Positions 1-12,599 of a DNA stretch of 64,000 nt are shown piece by piece. The notes below the pieces were generated by a model, which did no database searches, was not told the origin of the DNA, and worked only from the letters and a program-made list of their open reading frames with translations. Positions within the stretch are counted from its first letter, which is position 1. Every line of letters begins with the position of its first letter. The DNA comes from Botryotinia globosa. Taxonomy: Eukaryota > Ascomycota > Leotiomycetes > Helotiales > Sclerotiniaceae. The DNA lies in NCBI GenBank assembly GCA_014898425.1, contig RCSZ01000007.1, forward strand, positions 2,480,001 to 2,544,000. The letters run 5' to 3'. The translations under genes and the position numbers were made by a program.

Positions 1-145
1 TGGTTGACTTATATTATCTTTTATTAAAACTATCAACCCCTTTCTAATATACTCCTTACTACTAAGCCCTAACATTATATTACATAATTTACATTACATC
101 ACATCCTACCCATATTAATTTAAATATTCCACAACTTACTCTATT

Positions 146-302
146 CATATCATACATATCATACATATCATACATATCATACATATCATACATATCATAC
201 ATATCATACATATCATACATATCATACATATCATACATATCATACATATCATACATATCATACATATCATACATATCATACATATCATACATATCATACA
301 TA
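146..302. repeat. 9-bp tandem repeat
   Basis: About 17 near-perfect copies of a 9-bp unit (CATATCATA). Any open frame across it simply reads the repeat (Met-Tyr-Asp on the minus strand) and should not be called a gene. Bases 1-145 before it are AT-rich with nothing recognised. Confidence 0.95.
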
Positions 303-393
303 TTACATCGTATTGTATTTTAATTGAATGCTACCTACTTATCTATACTTCCTATCCAGTCTTAACAAAAATCAATAAAATCATCTCTCACGT

Positions 394-522
<129 letters not shown>

Positions 523-897
523 AATGCAAATGTATCTTGCAGTTTCACTTGATATTCCCTTTTCATGTTTTCCCTACCCTTATAAAACTCTTCCATATCT
601 CCTCTATATCTCTTCCCTATCTTCACCTCCACCTTCTCCCCTCTTCACAAAATGACAGAATATTCGACTTTGTGCAAAAAATGTCAAGTGCTAACCTTTT
701 TCACCATTCCACCATTCCACCATTCTACCATTCTACCATTCCACAAGATTTTACTTCCCTCCACCCCTCTCCAAACTCCCCCCTAAGCTTTAAACCTCTA
801 ACCTCAACTCCAACTCCAACCCCAAACCCTAAACCTCTAACCTCAACTCCCCCAAACCCTAAACCCACCCCTCAATCTCACCCCACCCACCAACCCC

Positions 898-2199
898 TCA
901 CTTCTTCTGCCTCGTAATCTCAAAAACCTTCGTCAACCCATCCACTACCGTCTCCACATTCATCGTAACCAACGGCATCTTCTCATAACTACCTTCCTTC
1001 ATAATCGCCACCAATGCCAAATACTTATTAACCTCTCTCAGCATGATTGGTCTCTTATCCGCCGTAAGGACAATCACACTTTCCGCATCCTTACACGCGA
1101 TTTGTTCTTCCAATTTCTTATTCCATGGTGGTCCTTCTAATTTTGTGATATATTCTGGAGATCGCTGGTATCCATATATTTCCGACACATCAACGATAAC
1201 ATCGATATAATCACTACAGATTTCATAGGATGGCATATCGACCGGGGAAGAATCGGTTGCGATATAAATCTTGGAGAGAACATCGAAGAGGTATGCCTTT
1301 TCGAAACGACAGTTGCGACAAAGATCATTGAGAAGAGCTTCGAGAGTTGCAAGATGAGGAATCAATTTTTGAATGACTTTACTAAAGGCTTCAAAGATAG
1401 AATGATTGTAGATAGATGTGAGGTGAAAATTGACAGGTGCATTTTCCATTCCTTGATCCGAAAGTTCATCTTGAATTCGTTGCATAATATCTCGTTGAAT
1501 ATCGAGCATATAATCATCTGATAGACCATCAACTTTATGAATAAACACTTCAATGTTAATGTTTGGGAAAGATTGATGAAGGTTGTAAATGGTACTGTTG
1601 AGACGAGCAATGGCTTCCAAGTAATCATCTTGAGCATCAATAACCCAGATTAAAGCACCAATTTCACCAAAGATCGCATCAACATCGAATTGAGCATCTT
1701 GAAAATCGATTTGACCTGGAAAATCCCAAACCTGAAAATCCATAAAGGAACTTGAGCATGTTAGTAGGTACCATCATAACAGAATCTATTGTCACTCACT
1801 GCATAGAATCTTTTTGAATTCTTGCTGTAGATTCGAGAAAGAGAGTTTCATTTGGAGGCATCTTATGAAATACAACGCTAGATATCGAGGACTTTCCAGA
1901 TCTGAAATAGATTAGTAAACAATTCTATAAACTCTGACATCTCATATTACAACTAACCTTCTCTGACCCATCAACAATAATCTAGGTTTGCCTTTTGCGG
2001 CAACACCAGGTGCTGGATCAACTACCTTGGTAGCATCCTTCTTTTGAAGAGCGGCACGATTCTGTTCATGAAGAAATTCAAGATTTAGTGATGCTGGACT
2101 AATATATCGAACGGGGCCCATTCGAGGAGGACCATTATAGGTTTGATTCTCCTTGGTACGTCTACGGCCTACTTGTAAAACAGAAGTAGAAGTAGACAT
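898..2199 (-). CDS. gtr2: Rag-type small GTPase Gtr2 (RagC/D family)
   Basis: Three exons: 1958-2199, 1801-region 1800-1901 and 898-1750, giving 398 aa. The family forms the Gtr1-Gtr2 heterodimer of the EGO complex, which recruits and activates TORC1 at the vacuole in response to amino acids. Seen in the sequence: a P-loop GQRRSGKSS at about residues 78-86, split by the first intron; switch II WDFPGQ at about 123-128; HKVD at about 186-189, the usual Gtr2/RagC form of the G4 box; then the long Rag C-terminal region with the FLFDV/YLFDV-like and STDSSPVD-like stretches typical of Gtr2. Intron 2 is placed at donor GTGAGT and acceptor CAAG because this restores the reading frame and the conserved stretch before MDFQVWDF. 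The start MSTSTS at 2199 is the only ATG of exon 1 in frame without an upstream leader. Orthology is firm; the first residues are less certain. Confidence 0.93.
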
Positions 2200-3087
2200 T
2201 TGACTGGAATTAAAAAGAAACAAGAAAATAAATAAGGTACAAGTAACAAGTGCAACTTTGCGAATGAGTAATACAGTAATAAGTGATTAAGTGATAGAAA
2301 AGATGTGATATCATGAAATGGCAAAAAGATAATGTGATATCAGCTGAGTGAAATCCCAATGTTTGCTTCTTGTACGTGGTGAGATATTGTTTGCCGAAAA
2401 AGATCAATACCCAAGGAACAATAAAAGACAACAATCATTCACATCCCAACTCCTGATAAAATCCCACCAGCCTTGCCAAAGTACAAATCAGACACTCCAA
2501 GTCGACTTCCACCGTTTGTTTGTCCAACACCACAGACTGACACTCATACAAAAGTCTCGGATAAGTACCAAGTTGTACTCGGTCATCCAAATTCGAGATT
2601 GGAGAGAGGAATCTAGAAACGGGTATGCACAGAATTTTGGTACGAGAATGACTCTCTTGAAATCCTTTGAGTGACACTCGTCAAGAGAACATGAATCGTG
2701 AATTATGTATCCTTCACTCCAATGTGTGTAGGGATGTAAAGGATGATCGAATAAGGCAACAAGAAAAGCCAACAATAATGAACACCAAGTCTTTTGATAT
2801 CATTGAAACTTCGACTTTCCTTATATATGTAAGAGACAAGTACGACCACACGACCAGATTGAAAAGCAGAGAGAGACAAACAATCGTGGCCTGAGAGAAA
2901 ATCCAATATTGGTACCACTGATGATAAGAACCACCCCCCCGGGAAGTGCAAAGAATGCCAACAACTCAACCCATCTTCAATTTCAAGGAAGAGGGAGGGG
3001 AGAGGAAAAAGGAATGAGGGAGAAGGTAAAATATAGAATGTGAATGTGCGTAGAATTAGAATGAAATACGATGGAATACGAGAGAAT

Positions 3088-3173
3088 ACGATAGAATACG
3101 ATAAAACACGATGAAATAATATGAAAGAATACGATAGAATACGATAAAACACGATGAAATAATATGAAAGAAT
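3088..3173. repeat. perfect 43-bp tandem duplication
   Basis: Copies at 3088-3130 and 3131-3173 read as identical; each is itself built from degenerate 10-bp units of the form AATACGATAG, which also continue upstream from about 3058. Confidence 0.9.
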
Positions 3174-3380
3174 AACAAGTAAAATTCTTCATACCTCCAT
3201 GATATGATAGATGATAGATTGAATCTATTGGTAATTTTGGTGATGTATGTATGTCTGTGTGTGTATGTGTTTTTGTTTTTGCTGGAATGTTGGGTGGGTG
3301 GTGTGTGTGTGAGTAGTATGGGTGTGTGTAGTATGGGTGTACCTATGTAGTATAATGTGTGTGTGTAGGTAGAATAGTGT

Positions 3381-3455
3381 GTCTGTAGTATAGGTGTCTG
3401 TAGTATAGGTGTCTGTAGTATAGGTGTCTGTAGTATAGGTGTCTGTAGTATAGGT
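3381..3455. repeat. 15-bp tandem repeat, five copies
   Basis: Five identical copies of GTCTGTAGTATAGGT, embedded in a wider GT-rich region (3240-3500). Confidence 0.92.
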
Positions 3456-3613
3456 GCACCTATGTCGTATGGGTGGGTGTACCTATGTGTGATGTATATA
3501 TGGGTGGAGGAATCAAAAAGTTGAAAACATCTCCCTTGCTTGGTTGAATGAATGAATGAATGAGTGAATAGATTGAGGTAGATGATACTTTCCGAGGCTG
3601 ATGGATATCTGAG

Positions 3614-3690
3614 GGTAGGTAGGTAGGTAGGTAGGTAGGTAGGTAGGTAGTAGGTAGGTAGATAGGTAGGTCCACGGGTAGGTAGGTAAT
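3614..3690. repeat. (GTAG)n microsatellite
   Basis: Tetranucleotide GGTA repeats with two small interruptions, followed at 3691-3710 by CTCCT pentamers. Confidence 0.9.
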
Positions 3691-3974
3691 CTCCTCTCCT
3701 CTCCTCTCCTCATGAATATAACTTGTGTGTATGTAAATGGAAGTTTAAAGTGCTTCTTGTCGTGAGGTGGCCAAGGTTGATCAAGACGTCGTTGAAGAAT
3801 GTTTGATGATGTCTGGGGAAGGTGGAAATGGAAATGGAAATGGAAATGGACGTGTTTTGTTCTGGTTTCTGATTGGTCCATGCATCAAATAGTAAGTAAA
3901 GGTAAAGGGAAAGAAGTCAGTCACACTACAAGAAAACCAACCGAGGAAGAAATTGAAATGAATACCTAGGTAGT

Positions 3975-4120
3975 TATAAATATATAAATATATAAATATA
4001 TACATATATAAATATACATATATACATATACATATATACATATACATATATACATATATAAATATAAATATACATATATACATATACATATATACATATA
4101 TAAATATACATATATACATA
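3975..4120. repeat. AT-rich (TATACA)n low-complexity tract
   Basis: Alternating ATATAC/ATATAA units. Not protein-coding: the apparent minus-strand frame is only Tyr/Met/Ile/Cys repeats. Confidence 0.9.
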
Positions 4121-4218
4121 CAACCACACTCCAATATAATAATCATTCAACTAAAACCTCTGCTTTGTATTCATATTCTGCCTCCTGCGCAAGCCTAATA
4201 GCAAAAGCCAAGAGAACT

Positions 4219-4449
4219 TCAACTTTTCCATCCTAATATTAACATTACTGTATTCGTTCCATTCCATATCTCCACCCTCCTGTAATCTATTCCCATAGTC
4301 GACATGAGAGAAGCCCCTGATAAGATATCCATAAAGACCACCTTGCCATTCTTATAATATGACGCCGTATCCAACCAGTGAAGCAATAACCCTCTCACAA
4401 AGTTTTCTCCAATCCCATTGATCGTATCGATCTTTTCCATCCATGCCAT
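4219..4449 (-). CDS. possible small ORF or gene remnant, unknown
   Basis: A minus-strand frame from ATG at 4449 encodes 76 aa (start MAWMEKIDT). The open frame continues upstream without ATG to 4512 and carries three cysteines in a C-x11-C-x2-C arrangement, which might be part of a lost or spliced upstream exon. An overlapping frame from further upstream starts with a hydrophobic stretch but stops early. I recognise no family. It may be the remnant of a secreted protein or a chance frame. Confidence 0.2.
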   Translation of the reverse strand: MAWMEKIDTINGIGENFVRGLLLHWLDTASYYKNGKVVFMDILSGASLMSTMGIDYRRVEIWNGTNTVMLILGWKS

Positions 4450-4631
4450 GCATATATTGCAGCCATCATATTCCCTGTAAACTCCGTCGCTACACAGATA
4501 ACCATAATGCAAGCAAGCACTTTTATCATTTGGTGGGTCGCGAGACCACCTCTTCTCTTCCCCATTAATTCAAAATATCCTTAAAGATGTTTCATCCGAA
4601 TCACCTTCTCACATATACCACCTCGCTATCT

Positions 4632-5770
4632 TCAAGACTTGGACTTGCTTCCAAAAACTGCTGCCATGAAACTTTTTCTTCTCCCCAGCTTCCGCACATT
4701 CAATGACTTGGTATCCAATGCATTATCATTACTTGGCACAGGCGGTAATGGTGGCGTTGCCCTCGAACTGACAGAGGGAGTATATTCTTCATGGGTTTGT
4801 AGTTGCCTGGATTTTTGATTCTTAGAGGACTTTCCAGTCTGTCTCTTCTTACTCTTGACGCTTCCCGACGAATGTATATTGCGGAATCCCGACGCCTCAT
4901 TTGCAACTTCTCGTTCCAGTTCTTCTATCTCGCCAGCAACCGTTTTCCCGTTTGTTGCAAAATTCTCCTCGGCCAATGGCACAAATTTAATAATACCACG
5001 CTCTGGCTCAACATATAATTCACTAGTGGCCATATAATTTTGGAGCAATGATGCGTTTCTCTTGTTCGTAGTCGGTTGCATTTGTGATGGAAGCCCGGTT
5101 ATAGTCATGATATATGCAGGTTCGAAAGTTCCAGCTACGATAAAGCATGCGGAGTGTTTGAGAGTGACGAAAATGGAGGATTCAGGACGCTGATAGCGAG
5201 TTGAAAGAAGATTAGAGAGACTTGTAAGAAGGGTATGTTCTTCACGCATCTATTGTACAAAATCTTAGCAGCTGATTTCGAATAGGCGAAGATGTGAGTT
5301 AGACCAGAGAAAAAGAGGGAAAAGCTTACAATAACATTCGTCACCAGCTCACAAAGAACCATGCTATCCCTGCTCACTCTTTCTCTCGCACTGCCCGCCG
5401 ATTCTCGATATGCAAACGCATCACCATAATACTGACTTCTCTTCATTGCCAACTGCCTTTGCTCTGGTGATTTTGACACACTCGATGTCTGCATATCGCC
5501 AGGAGTACCGCGTGAAATATCTCTAGTGATTCGTTGCTCTTCAAGAATAATTGGAGAGGCCGAAGAGGATGGCGGACTAAGATCCATCATGTCACTATCG
5601 GCTGGTGAAGGTGGCAATTGAACGGGTAACTCAACGATCGATCTTACACACCGTGAATCACCGTTGCTGTCCAATACAAAGCCCTTTTGGGAATAGATAT
5701 CAACTATCCCTTTCGAAGGTGGTTCGTATCTGTTGGATATTCGCTCGTAACTTGCCGCTGTTATTGACAT
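4632..5770 (-). CDS. MIF/tautomerase-fold domain protein (fungal MIF-like)
   Basis: Two exons, 5330-5770 and 4632-5249, with an 80-nt intron (donor GTAAGC, acceptor ATAG), encode 352 aa. Start is the ATG at 5770; the open frame further upstream has no ATG. Residues 1-135 are low-complexity and Ser/Pro-rich (LPPSPADSD, SPPSSSASP). From about 137 to 245 the sequence follows the macrophage migration inhibitory factor fold: a strand ending TNVI, a helix with LSTRYQRPESSIFVTL, then GTFEPAYIMTITGL and NKRNASLLQNY, matching the MIF order of beta-alpha-beta elements. The remainder is Lys/Ser-rich and ends in a basic tail. In animal MIF the catalytic base is an N-terminal proline; here the equivalent position is internal and not proline, so tautomerase activity is doubtful. 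The intron cuts the MIF domain. Assignment to the family is confident; function is unknown. Confidence 0.85.
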
Positions 5771-8115
5771 TGCAATGGAAAGCTCCCAAGGTGGATTTTC
5801 GAATGAGAGAAATATTGAAAATGCGTGAGCCACAGCAAGAGGAAGGAATACAGGGATTTAAAAGGAAATGTCTGATGTGAATGTTGGATATTGTGATGTG
5901 CGCCGTTTTAAGACAAATCAAAGTATTGAAAAACTGAGTCACGAGATGATAGAGCTAGAAAGCATGTAGAGGTAGACGCCAGTGATAGAATGATTCCTCG
6001 GCTTTCCCGAAGTCGTCCGTCCTTCAATATGAATGAATGCATACGATAAGAAGCGATAAGGCTGAAGACTCGTACTTGGGATGAATGATTAGCCAAAAAT
6101 GCAAGTCTGCCGTGTAGTGATGATCAAAAAAGTAATGTCAGACAGATGAATGTTGTTTTTGTAAAAGAAGAGTGAGATAAAGGGTAGCAAAGATCAAGAA
6201 ATGAACATTCCTCGGTGGAAGATGAGATGTGGAAGGGGGAGAGGGAGAGGGAGAGGGAGAGAGAGAGAGAGGGAGAGGGAGAGTAGCGAGGGTAGCGAGG
6301 GTAGCAGACTAAAATAGGTCAATGGTTTTTGGCAGGTGCGGGCGGCACTGAGCGGGCGAGAGAGGCGAGAGAGGCGAGGTAGGTACTAGAGACGATGCAG
6401 ATTCTTTTATGGAATATCATGCAGGAAGCAGACTAATACGAAATCCTGAATGGAGTGTGAATGGAGTGTGAATGGAGTGTGAATGAGCAATGATACGTAC
6501 AAGATCTACAATCCCGGTTAAATGGGGAAGAACCTGACCACAGAGGGATAGCTTCTTGTCAAAAACCATGTCAAAGTTGTCCATCTAAATCCTTTCGACG
6601 GAGCGAGCTTTCTTGCACTTGGGATTTAATTGACATTCTCTATAGATGATTGGGCCAGCTCACTGCTGAAGAGCGAGGAAATAGCTTCATCGGGACTGAA
6701 TCTGAATCATCAAGCCTTGGAACTACGGAGTACTGGTATACGGAGTACTGGTATACGGAGTAAGAAGCTGGGATATCTGACTTGAAGTTCTTTCTGTTCT
6801 TCAATTTTCGCACAGATCAGATTAAGGTTAAGGTTAGAGCTTGATTCCTTTCTACGATAGACTTCTGATTTGCGATAATACCTACCTACCTAGGTAGTTA
6901 GTACATGGACCATATAAGATCTAGTCGCTATTGGCACGCACATAAGTAATCATTGATTAGGTAATCGTAATCGGTGTCTCGTTCCGTTTGTATGTTTATC
7001 CACACAACCACACAACCATCCATCCGTTTACATGCTTATCCATACAACCATCCATCCGTTCATCCAAGGAAGGATTAAAGTAAAGGACCTAAGCAAAAGC
7101 ATAACTAGATACCTACTCTTGCTACTGCCATCCATTATCAAAACAGTACAATACATTCATCATTAGTATAAACTTTCTTTCCCAACCCACCTACCCCATT
7201 CCCCATCAAAATCAAACACAATTCCTTTCTTCCCATCTATCCATCCATCCCGTCCTGCAGTACCAACCAACCTACCTACCTGTCCCTTTCCGTGAAACGT
7301 CTCCATCACATCACACATCCCACTTACCACCTACCACATTCACCCACTCTATCTAGTATCCCGTATATCATCGGTCCCTTACAGCATCGAATACAAGAAC
7401 GACTATCCATATTAATATTGACATATACATTTATCCACCTTGAAAAGTAAGATTATTCCTCCGCTAGCGGCGCTTCTTCACGCCAAGCCGAATGACAGAA
7501 AACTGGAATTTGCACGCATCCATCGACATGCATACCTATCCATACAACACATATTCGGTACGACGAAAGATTATCAGATCAGCAACAGAAAGCAGGCAGG
7601 GTATTTGCGCAATCGCCATGGAAAGAAGAGAGAACCCCCTAGATCCGAGATCAATTCCAGGGCCTCACGTGCAGGAAAGTACAGAGTCAGCAGTCGTGAA
7701 AGGTTACGTGCATGAATGGTGACAAGTAGGCTTTGGGGCGGTGGCAGTGAGGAGTGACAATGGGTACGAGATTTAAAGTGATTTTTGGTTTGGGTGTGAC
7801 GCGGACATTTCGTCCCCAAGGTTGTGTGATGGTGTGAGTGTGTGGGGGATTTGCATTTGTTACTAGGTACGCAGAGTGAAATGCTAAAATTTGGTTGTGA
7901 AGGAAATATATTTATTCAAAATCAAGGAGAATCTTTCGAGTCAAGAATGGTTCAAGAGAGTGAGGTAATCTTTTCTTACTATAAGAACAACAACAACAAC
8001 AGATCAATTTCTACTACATAAGATACCCACACATTTCGTGTTATACACGTCGCATCTAGTTTTACCAAGAGACAACCCACCATATAGCCAAGACCTCAAC
8101 ACTATCAACCTCAAA
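5771..8115. other. intergenic / 5' leader region without confident gene
   Basis: Contains a purine-rich (GGGAGA)n tract at 6233-6290, an 11-bp repeat (TGAATGGAGTG) three times at 6447-6479, a 15-bp repeat around the motif TACGGAGTACTGG at 6725-6761, and TACC-rich DNA at 6880-6900 and 7230-7280. A single good-looking minus-strand exon (ATG at 6584, 28 codons, donor GTACGT at 6500) leads nowhere that I can follow; see rejected items. Confidence 0.5.
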
Positions 8116-9644
8116 TCAAATACCCTGCTTAATCTTCTGTCGTACGATCTCATCTCTCTCCCATATTGTCACTGTGGCTGCCCCAATTGGACCAGCTATC
8201 AATGTCCAGACACCAATTTTAGCCAATAATTTTCTCCTCAAAGCTCCCACTGGATTCCTCTCCCCTGCGAGCATCTCTCGGATCTGATATGAAGGGAGAC
8301 TCGTGTCAGGATCTACAACGGATTTTTCAGTCGTAGCATTACGATATAATAATATCGCCCATAGCAAGAGGGCTGTTGAGCCAACTGCCAAATCCCATTG
8401 AAGAAATGTATGAGCACCATTTGCTAAATCCGACACTCGATGAGAAAGTGGAAAGGGGAAGTAGGGAACGTAGATATCGAAAAAGTTTAGACTAGCATAC
8501 GGAGCAAGCTTAGGTAGGATATCTGTGATGACTGAGGCGGGGACGAGAGCAATGAGGAGAATAGGAAGATGCGTCAATACACATAAAGTAAGGGCGAAGC
8601 GATACACATGCTTTGCGCTGCTAAGATATGATGCTCCCGGTGGTGCTAGTGGTTGTTTGGAATCTTTCGAAGAGAGGTTCGATCCCATGAGTTGAAAGAA
8701 TGAACGAAGTGTCCATTGGATGATGACTGTCCAGAGTGGGAAAGGTTGCCACAAAGCTATGAATTTTTGATGGGTTTGTCCTGAAACTTGAGATGGGGCG
8801 TCAAGGCCCATAAGAATAGATGGAACAATGTATGCTAGGGTGATTGAAAGTGGTAGAATCTTTAGATCCAGGGACGAGATGAGTAGAACGCTATTCGAAT
8901 GCGTCCCTGGAAATGCTTTTGCGACTGGTGATGTTAAGAGGTGGATGAAAAGATAAAGTGGAACTGTAACTGCATAGGTGATGTTTTGAAAGATTAATCC
9001 AACTGTTCCGATGCTGTGCAAGGTCAGTAATGTTCCTTGAAATATATATCATCTGATTCGCCACCATGAAGGTATCAAATAACATTGCAAAAATCAGGAA
9101 TAGATAACCCTGTGTTCACATCAAGGACCACTTACAAACTAACAGCCCTTCCCTTATTCCCCATTCTCAAACTTTCCATCACCAACAATGTCCATGCTGC
9201 TCCGAATTGTCCCAGTCCATAAAAGCTATTCAACCATAATGCAGCATTTCTACTATCAACAACCGGGGCAAAGAAAGTCACGAGAACAGTCAATTGCCTA
9301 TCGAGAGCTCTGATCCCCGTATAATCTTTCAACAACAAATATTTCGCGTTTGGGAAAACGGCGGAAGGTGATTTCTGTCTCACAAGATTGGTGATGTGTT
9401 CGAATGTCCCATTACTGCCTCCAATGACCAGGGTTCCGAAGAAACCGATGAGGGATAGCAAAGGAAGAGCAAAGAGAGCGATGGTACGGAGCTGGAGGTG
9501 GTACCATTTGCTGGGTTTGTGGCCGATTAGGTGGGTTGGTGAGCGAGGGGATGTAGGTGGAGAGGCTCCCGATGCGCGTGAAGATACGATGGACTGTGAA
9601 TCTTGTAAGCTAAGATTCTTGAATATTATACTCATGCATACCAT
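8116..9644 (-). CDS. polytopic membrane protein, unknown function
   Basis: Two exons, 9136-9644 and 8116-9013, with a 122-nt intron (donor GTAAGT, acceptor CACAG), encode 468 aa. The join gives the in-frame stretch VSFIGTVGLIFQN. About eight or nine hydrophobic segments are visible, for example TIALFALPLLSLIGFFGTLV, AYAVTV-type helix after IFQN, LKILPLSITLAYIVPSILMG, LTLCVLTHLPILLIALVPAS and TALLLWAILLY, so it is an integral membrane protein. The N-terminal 40 residues are Ser/Pro-rich and presumably cytosolic. The start is ambiguous between ATG at 9644 and the ATG three codons later. It resembles the multi-TM membrane proteins often found beside fungal secondary-metabolite genes (AtmA/PaxA-like), but no other cluster gene is adjacent and that likeness is from memory only. 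Confidence 0.75.
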
Positions 9645-12599
9645 CGTGTGCAGATCATCAAGCAAATCATGAAACAATTAACAAATGAGCGAGAAATGAT
9701 ACGAATACTTCGTGATGGCAGATTTGGACAGAAGAATAGAAGACAGCTGGCTAAATAAAAAGACACCAAAGAAAATTAAAAGATCTCCTTACCTTCCCAT
9801 CATTATCAATCTCTTTTTCCTTTTTCGAGTCAGACACATCCATATTTACATATCTAATGAGTTTGAGGCATGCTGGACAGAGAGTGATTCGTGATGTCTT
9901 ATGAGGTGGATTAATGTGGGCCCGAGACACCTGACTTGCACTTTGCAGGGATTGGGGGAAGGGATTTGATGTCAATGTTAACGACATCATAAATCTTCCA
10001 CGGCTTCTCATGCTTCAGACTCTTATCCAAGCTTTGAGGATTTTGTAATTTTGTGTTGATTTTGATCACTTATACTCGAATTGTGTAAGTCTACCGTTAT
10101 ATTGGAGAAATAAGAGTCTAAGAAGTGGTGAAGGGCTGAAAGTCATATTATAACTTGTGTGCAGGAGTCGGTACGTGGAGACTTGTATGTGAATCCGCAA
10201 ATATTCAAAGAAGTCTCATATATGCTATATCTTCCCTTGCTACACCATCCTGACGCGATCCTTCTCTCACTTTGAGCTCGCCAGTCCCGAGTTTATAGTG
10301 TAATGCACGACGTTCTTGATTATATGTTTGGGACGAGTGAGGAGTCGTGAGGGTGGGAAATAGGCTAGTGCTCGTGAGTCGTGAATGTCGACTGTTGCGA
10401 TTCTCTCTCGTTCTATATATTTATCATTTTCGGGGTATACTCGGACATTCCTAGACACAGTAAACATTACGCTCTTACCTCAGTCGCATCGAGAATCTTT
10501 CGGGGAGGCTAGTTTCATCTTCTCCATCGCATGTTATCTACATTTGATGTGTTGCATTCAGGCACAAGAACTCCCTATAAGCTCCTTCTATGACATCCAT
10601 GGATCAGTTTAGACACTCTGATGAAGATTGCAGATACTGAATCTGTGGCTAGAACATCGCCGTCGATTCAAGAAGATATAGTGCTAGTCTGGGACATTAA
10701 GAAGAGCATGAATGGTGTTTGCATCATGTGAATTCTGTATGCATTAAGCTGGCTTCAGTAAATGCCTAAGAAACGATTCATCCGCGAGATTCTGCCGATT
10801 ATCTTGGATGTCATTGTCATAGTCACAACATCTATCAAAGGCGAAGGGGCCACAAGCTTTTACAAATGATTCAATCACCATCACTGCCACTTCAGAAACA
10901 TTCACAGTCTCGCCAATATCCTTTGTTCTGAATCTTAATGATTGTATTCCTCAAATAGTTAATCTTTAATTGGGAATTTTACTTTCAAGTAAAAGGTTTG
11001 AAGTTCTATTTTAAAAGATATCGGGGAGTGTCCGTTGCAATATCGTAATGGTTGAGTTACTAACATGGCATGATATTTGTGTCGAGAGCAGAAATGTCTG
11101 TATCTGAGGGCGGAAACCAAGTATAAAACGCATTTGGTTCCTGCCGTTGGTATGTTAGATGGAATGGGGGAGTTCTCAAATAGACTCGCAACATGCACTC
11201 TCACCTTCGTTCTCATCTCACCCTCCTCCCATCATTCGTGTACCCACTAGCCCAACCAGCCCAAGCAAAAGGATGTTTCGCCGCATACCTTAAATTACTA
11301 TGGCTCCCTGGAAATATGAAAAAAAAAGAGAGAGAAAAATGTTATCAAGAAACATCAAGTGGGGACCCCAGCTACAATGGCTGGTACTTTGCGGCCATTG
11401 AACGGATCTATTGTCGCAGACCATCTTCAGATACCACTTGACCACCCAACTTTGTTGTTTCTTGATGTATAGATTGGTGAGATGAGGATATATATAGGCG
11501 AGTTAGGGCGAACTGGTTGACCAGTAGTGGATGAGTTGGGGACTTGAAATGAGATCTCAAAGCTCCAAAGATTGGAGGATTGGTTGACCATAGAGTCCGC
11601 GGCTTGGGGTATTTTTATTTTATTTCTTGTGACATTGGTTAGTGCTGGGTGGAAGGGGGAATGAGTGATGTGATTCTTTTGGAGGGGGGCTTTTGCAGAA
11701 CGTTTACACCGCTCTTGTCGCTCGTCATTCTCGCGAGAAATTTCAAGAATGAGAGATTTCTCTTTTGCGCTCACAAATCTATTGGCTCATTCAACTTGCT
11801 TACGTCAAATTCGAGAATGGGTCCGAATATTCAGATGTGCAACAAAACTTTCCTACAAAGTATCAGGTCACGAGCTAAAGTGAATAGGTAACCCCTCAAA
11901 GTTCAATCTTGCACTGCCCTTTTGAATATTTCTAATTGTCTTTATTATTCATTCACCTTGTCCTCACCTCACCTTCCATCACTTCCAGGTTCTTCAAACA
12001 ATCCCTTCCTGTTGAATATCCATTGAATTTAATAAGATGCTCATAATACTGACATCCTTACTAGAGAGAGCCTCTGCCTTCACCAAGAGACCCTCAATAG
12101 AAGTCGCATTTCTTGTTTACATTCTATTCTCTATTCAAACTGCGTCCCCAACCTGAGCACGACATCTATACAAGCTGGTATGGCACTCCTCAATCGCCGA
12201 CATAGCTTCGCACAATAGAACGTCGTCGTCTCCAGCTACCTGCTCTTCTACCCACTAAAGTGGCAGGTGTGTTCTTTGACGGGTTCTCGTTTCTTCTGCT
12301 TCTTGACATTGATTTGTCTGCCTTTGGGATTTCTCATGTCACCTTCAAACATCATTGAAGAACAATGGTCCATGTCGGCGTAAGTCTTCACTTCCATTCC
12401 GTTCTTTATTGGAGAGTTTTAACGACTAACCAGAAACTGGGTAGATGATCTGCACATGTCTATATTATGCATCCACACCATGAGCTTGGTCAAACCACAA
12501 ACCACGACGCATAACGCACGACAATATTGACTGCATAACTTCGAAACTTCTCCCACATCGTTTGATAGTCTCGGTCTTTGTCCGGAATTACATAAAACT
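9645..12599. other. gene-poor intergenic DNA
   Basis: About 3 kb in which I see no frame with family resemblance, no plausible exon chain and no RNA gene. Base composition is ordinary. Confidence 0.5.

Larger units (their letters stand above)
2200..4218. other. intergenic DNA rich in tandem repeats
   Basis: No supportable gene. After the gtr2 5' region it holds a run of different short tandem repeats (listed separately), a GTAG microsatellite, TCCTC and TGGAAA repeats, and an AT-rich ATATAC tract at about 3975-4120. Long frames here on the minus strand only translate the repeats. Confidence 0.7.

Noticed and set aside
800..880. CCCTAAACC-type sequence resembling the fungal telomere repeat
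   Set aside because: Only two imperfect CCCTAA units in a generally C/A-rich tract; no array, so no interstitial telomere claim.
3781..4146. Long minus frame over the ATATAC tract
   Set aside because: Translation of a low-complexity repeat only.
6447..6584. Good-looking minus exon (28 codons from ATG 6584, donor GTACGT) possibly an extra first exon of the MIF gene
   Set aside because: The nearest acceptor (CATTCAG, about 6447) gives a stop after 12 codons, and no in-frame acceptor was found before the MIF ATG. Could be an upstream ORF in the leader; not supportable.
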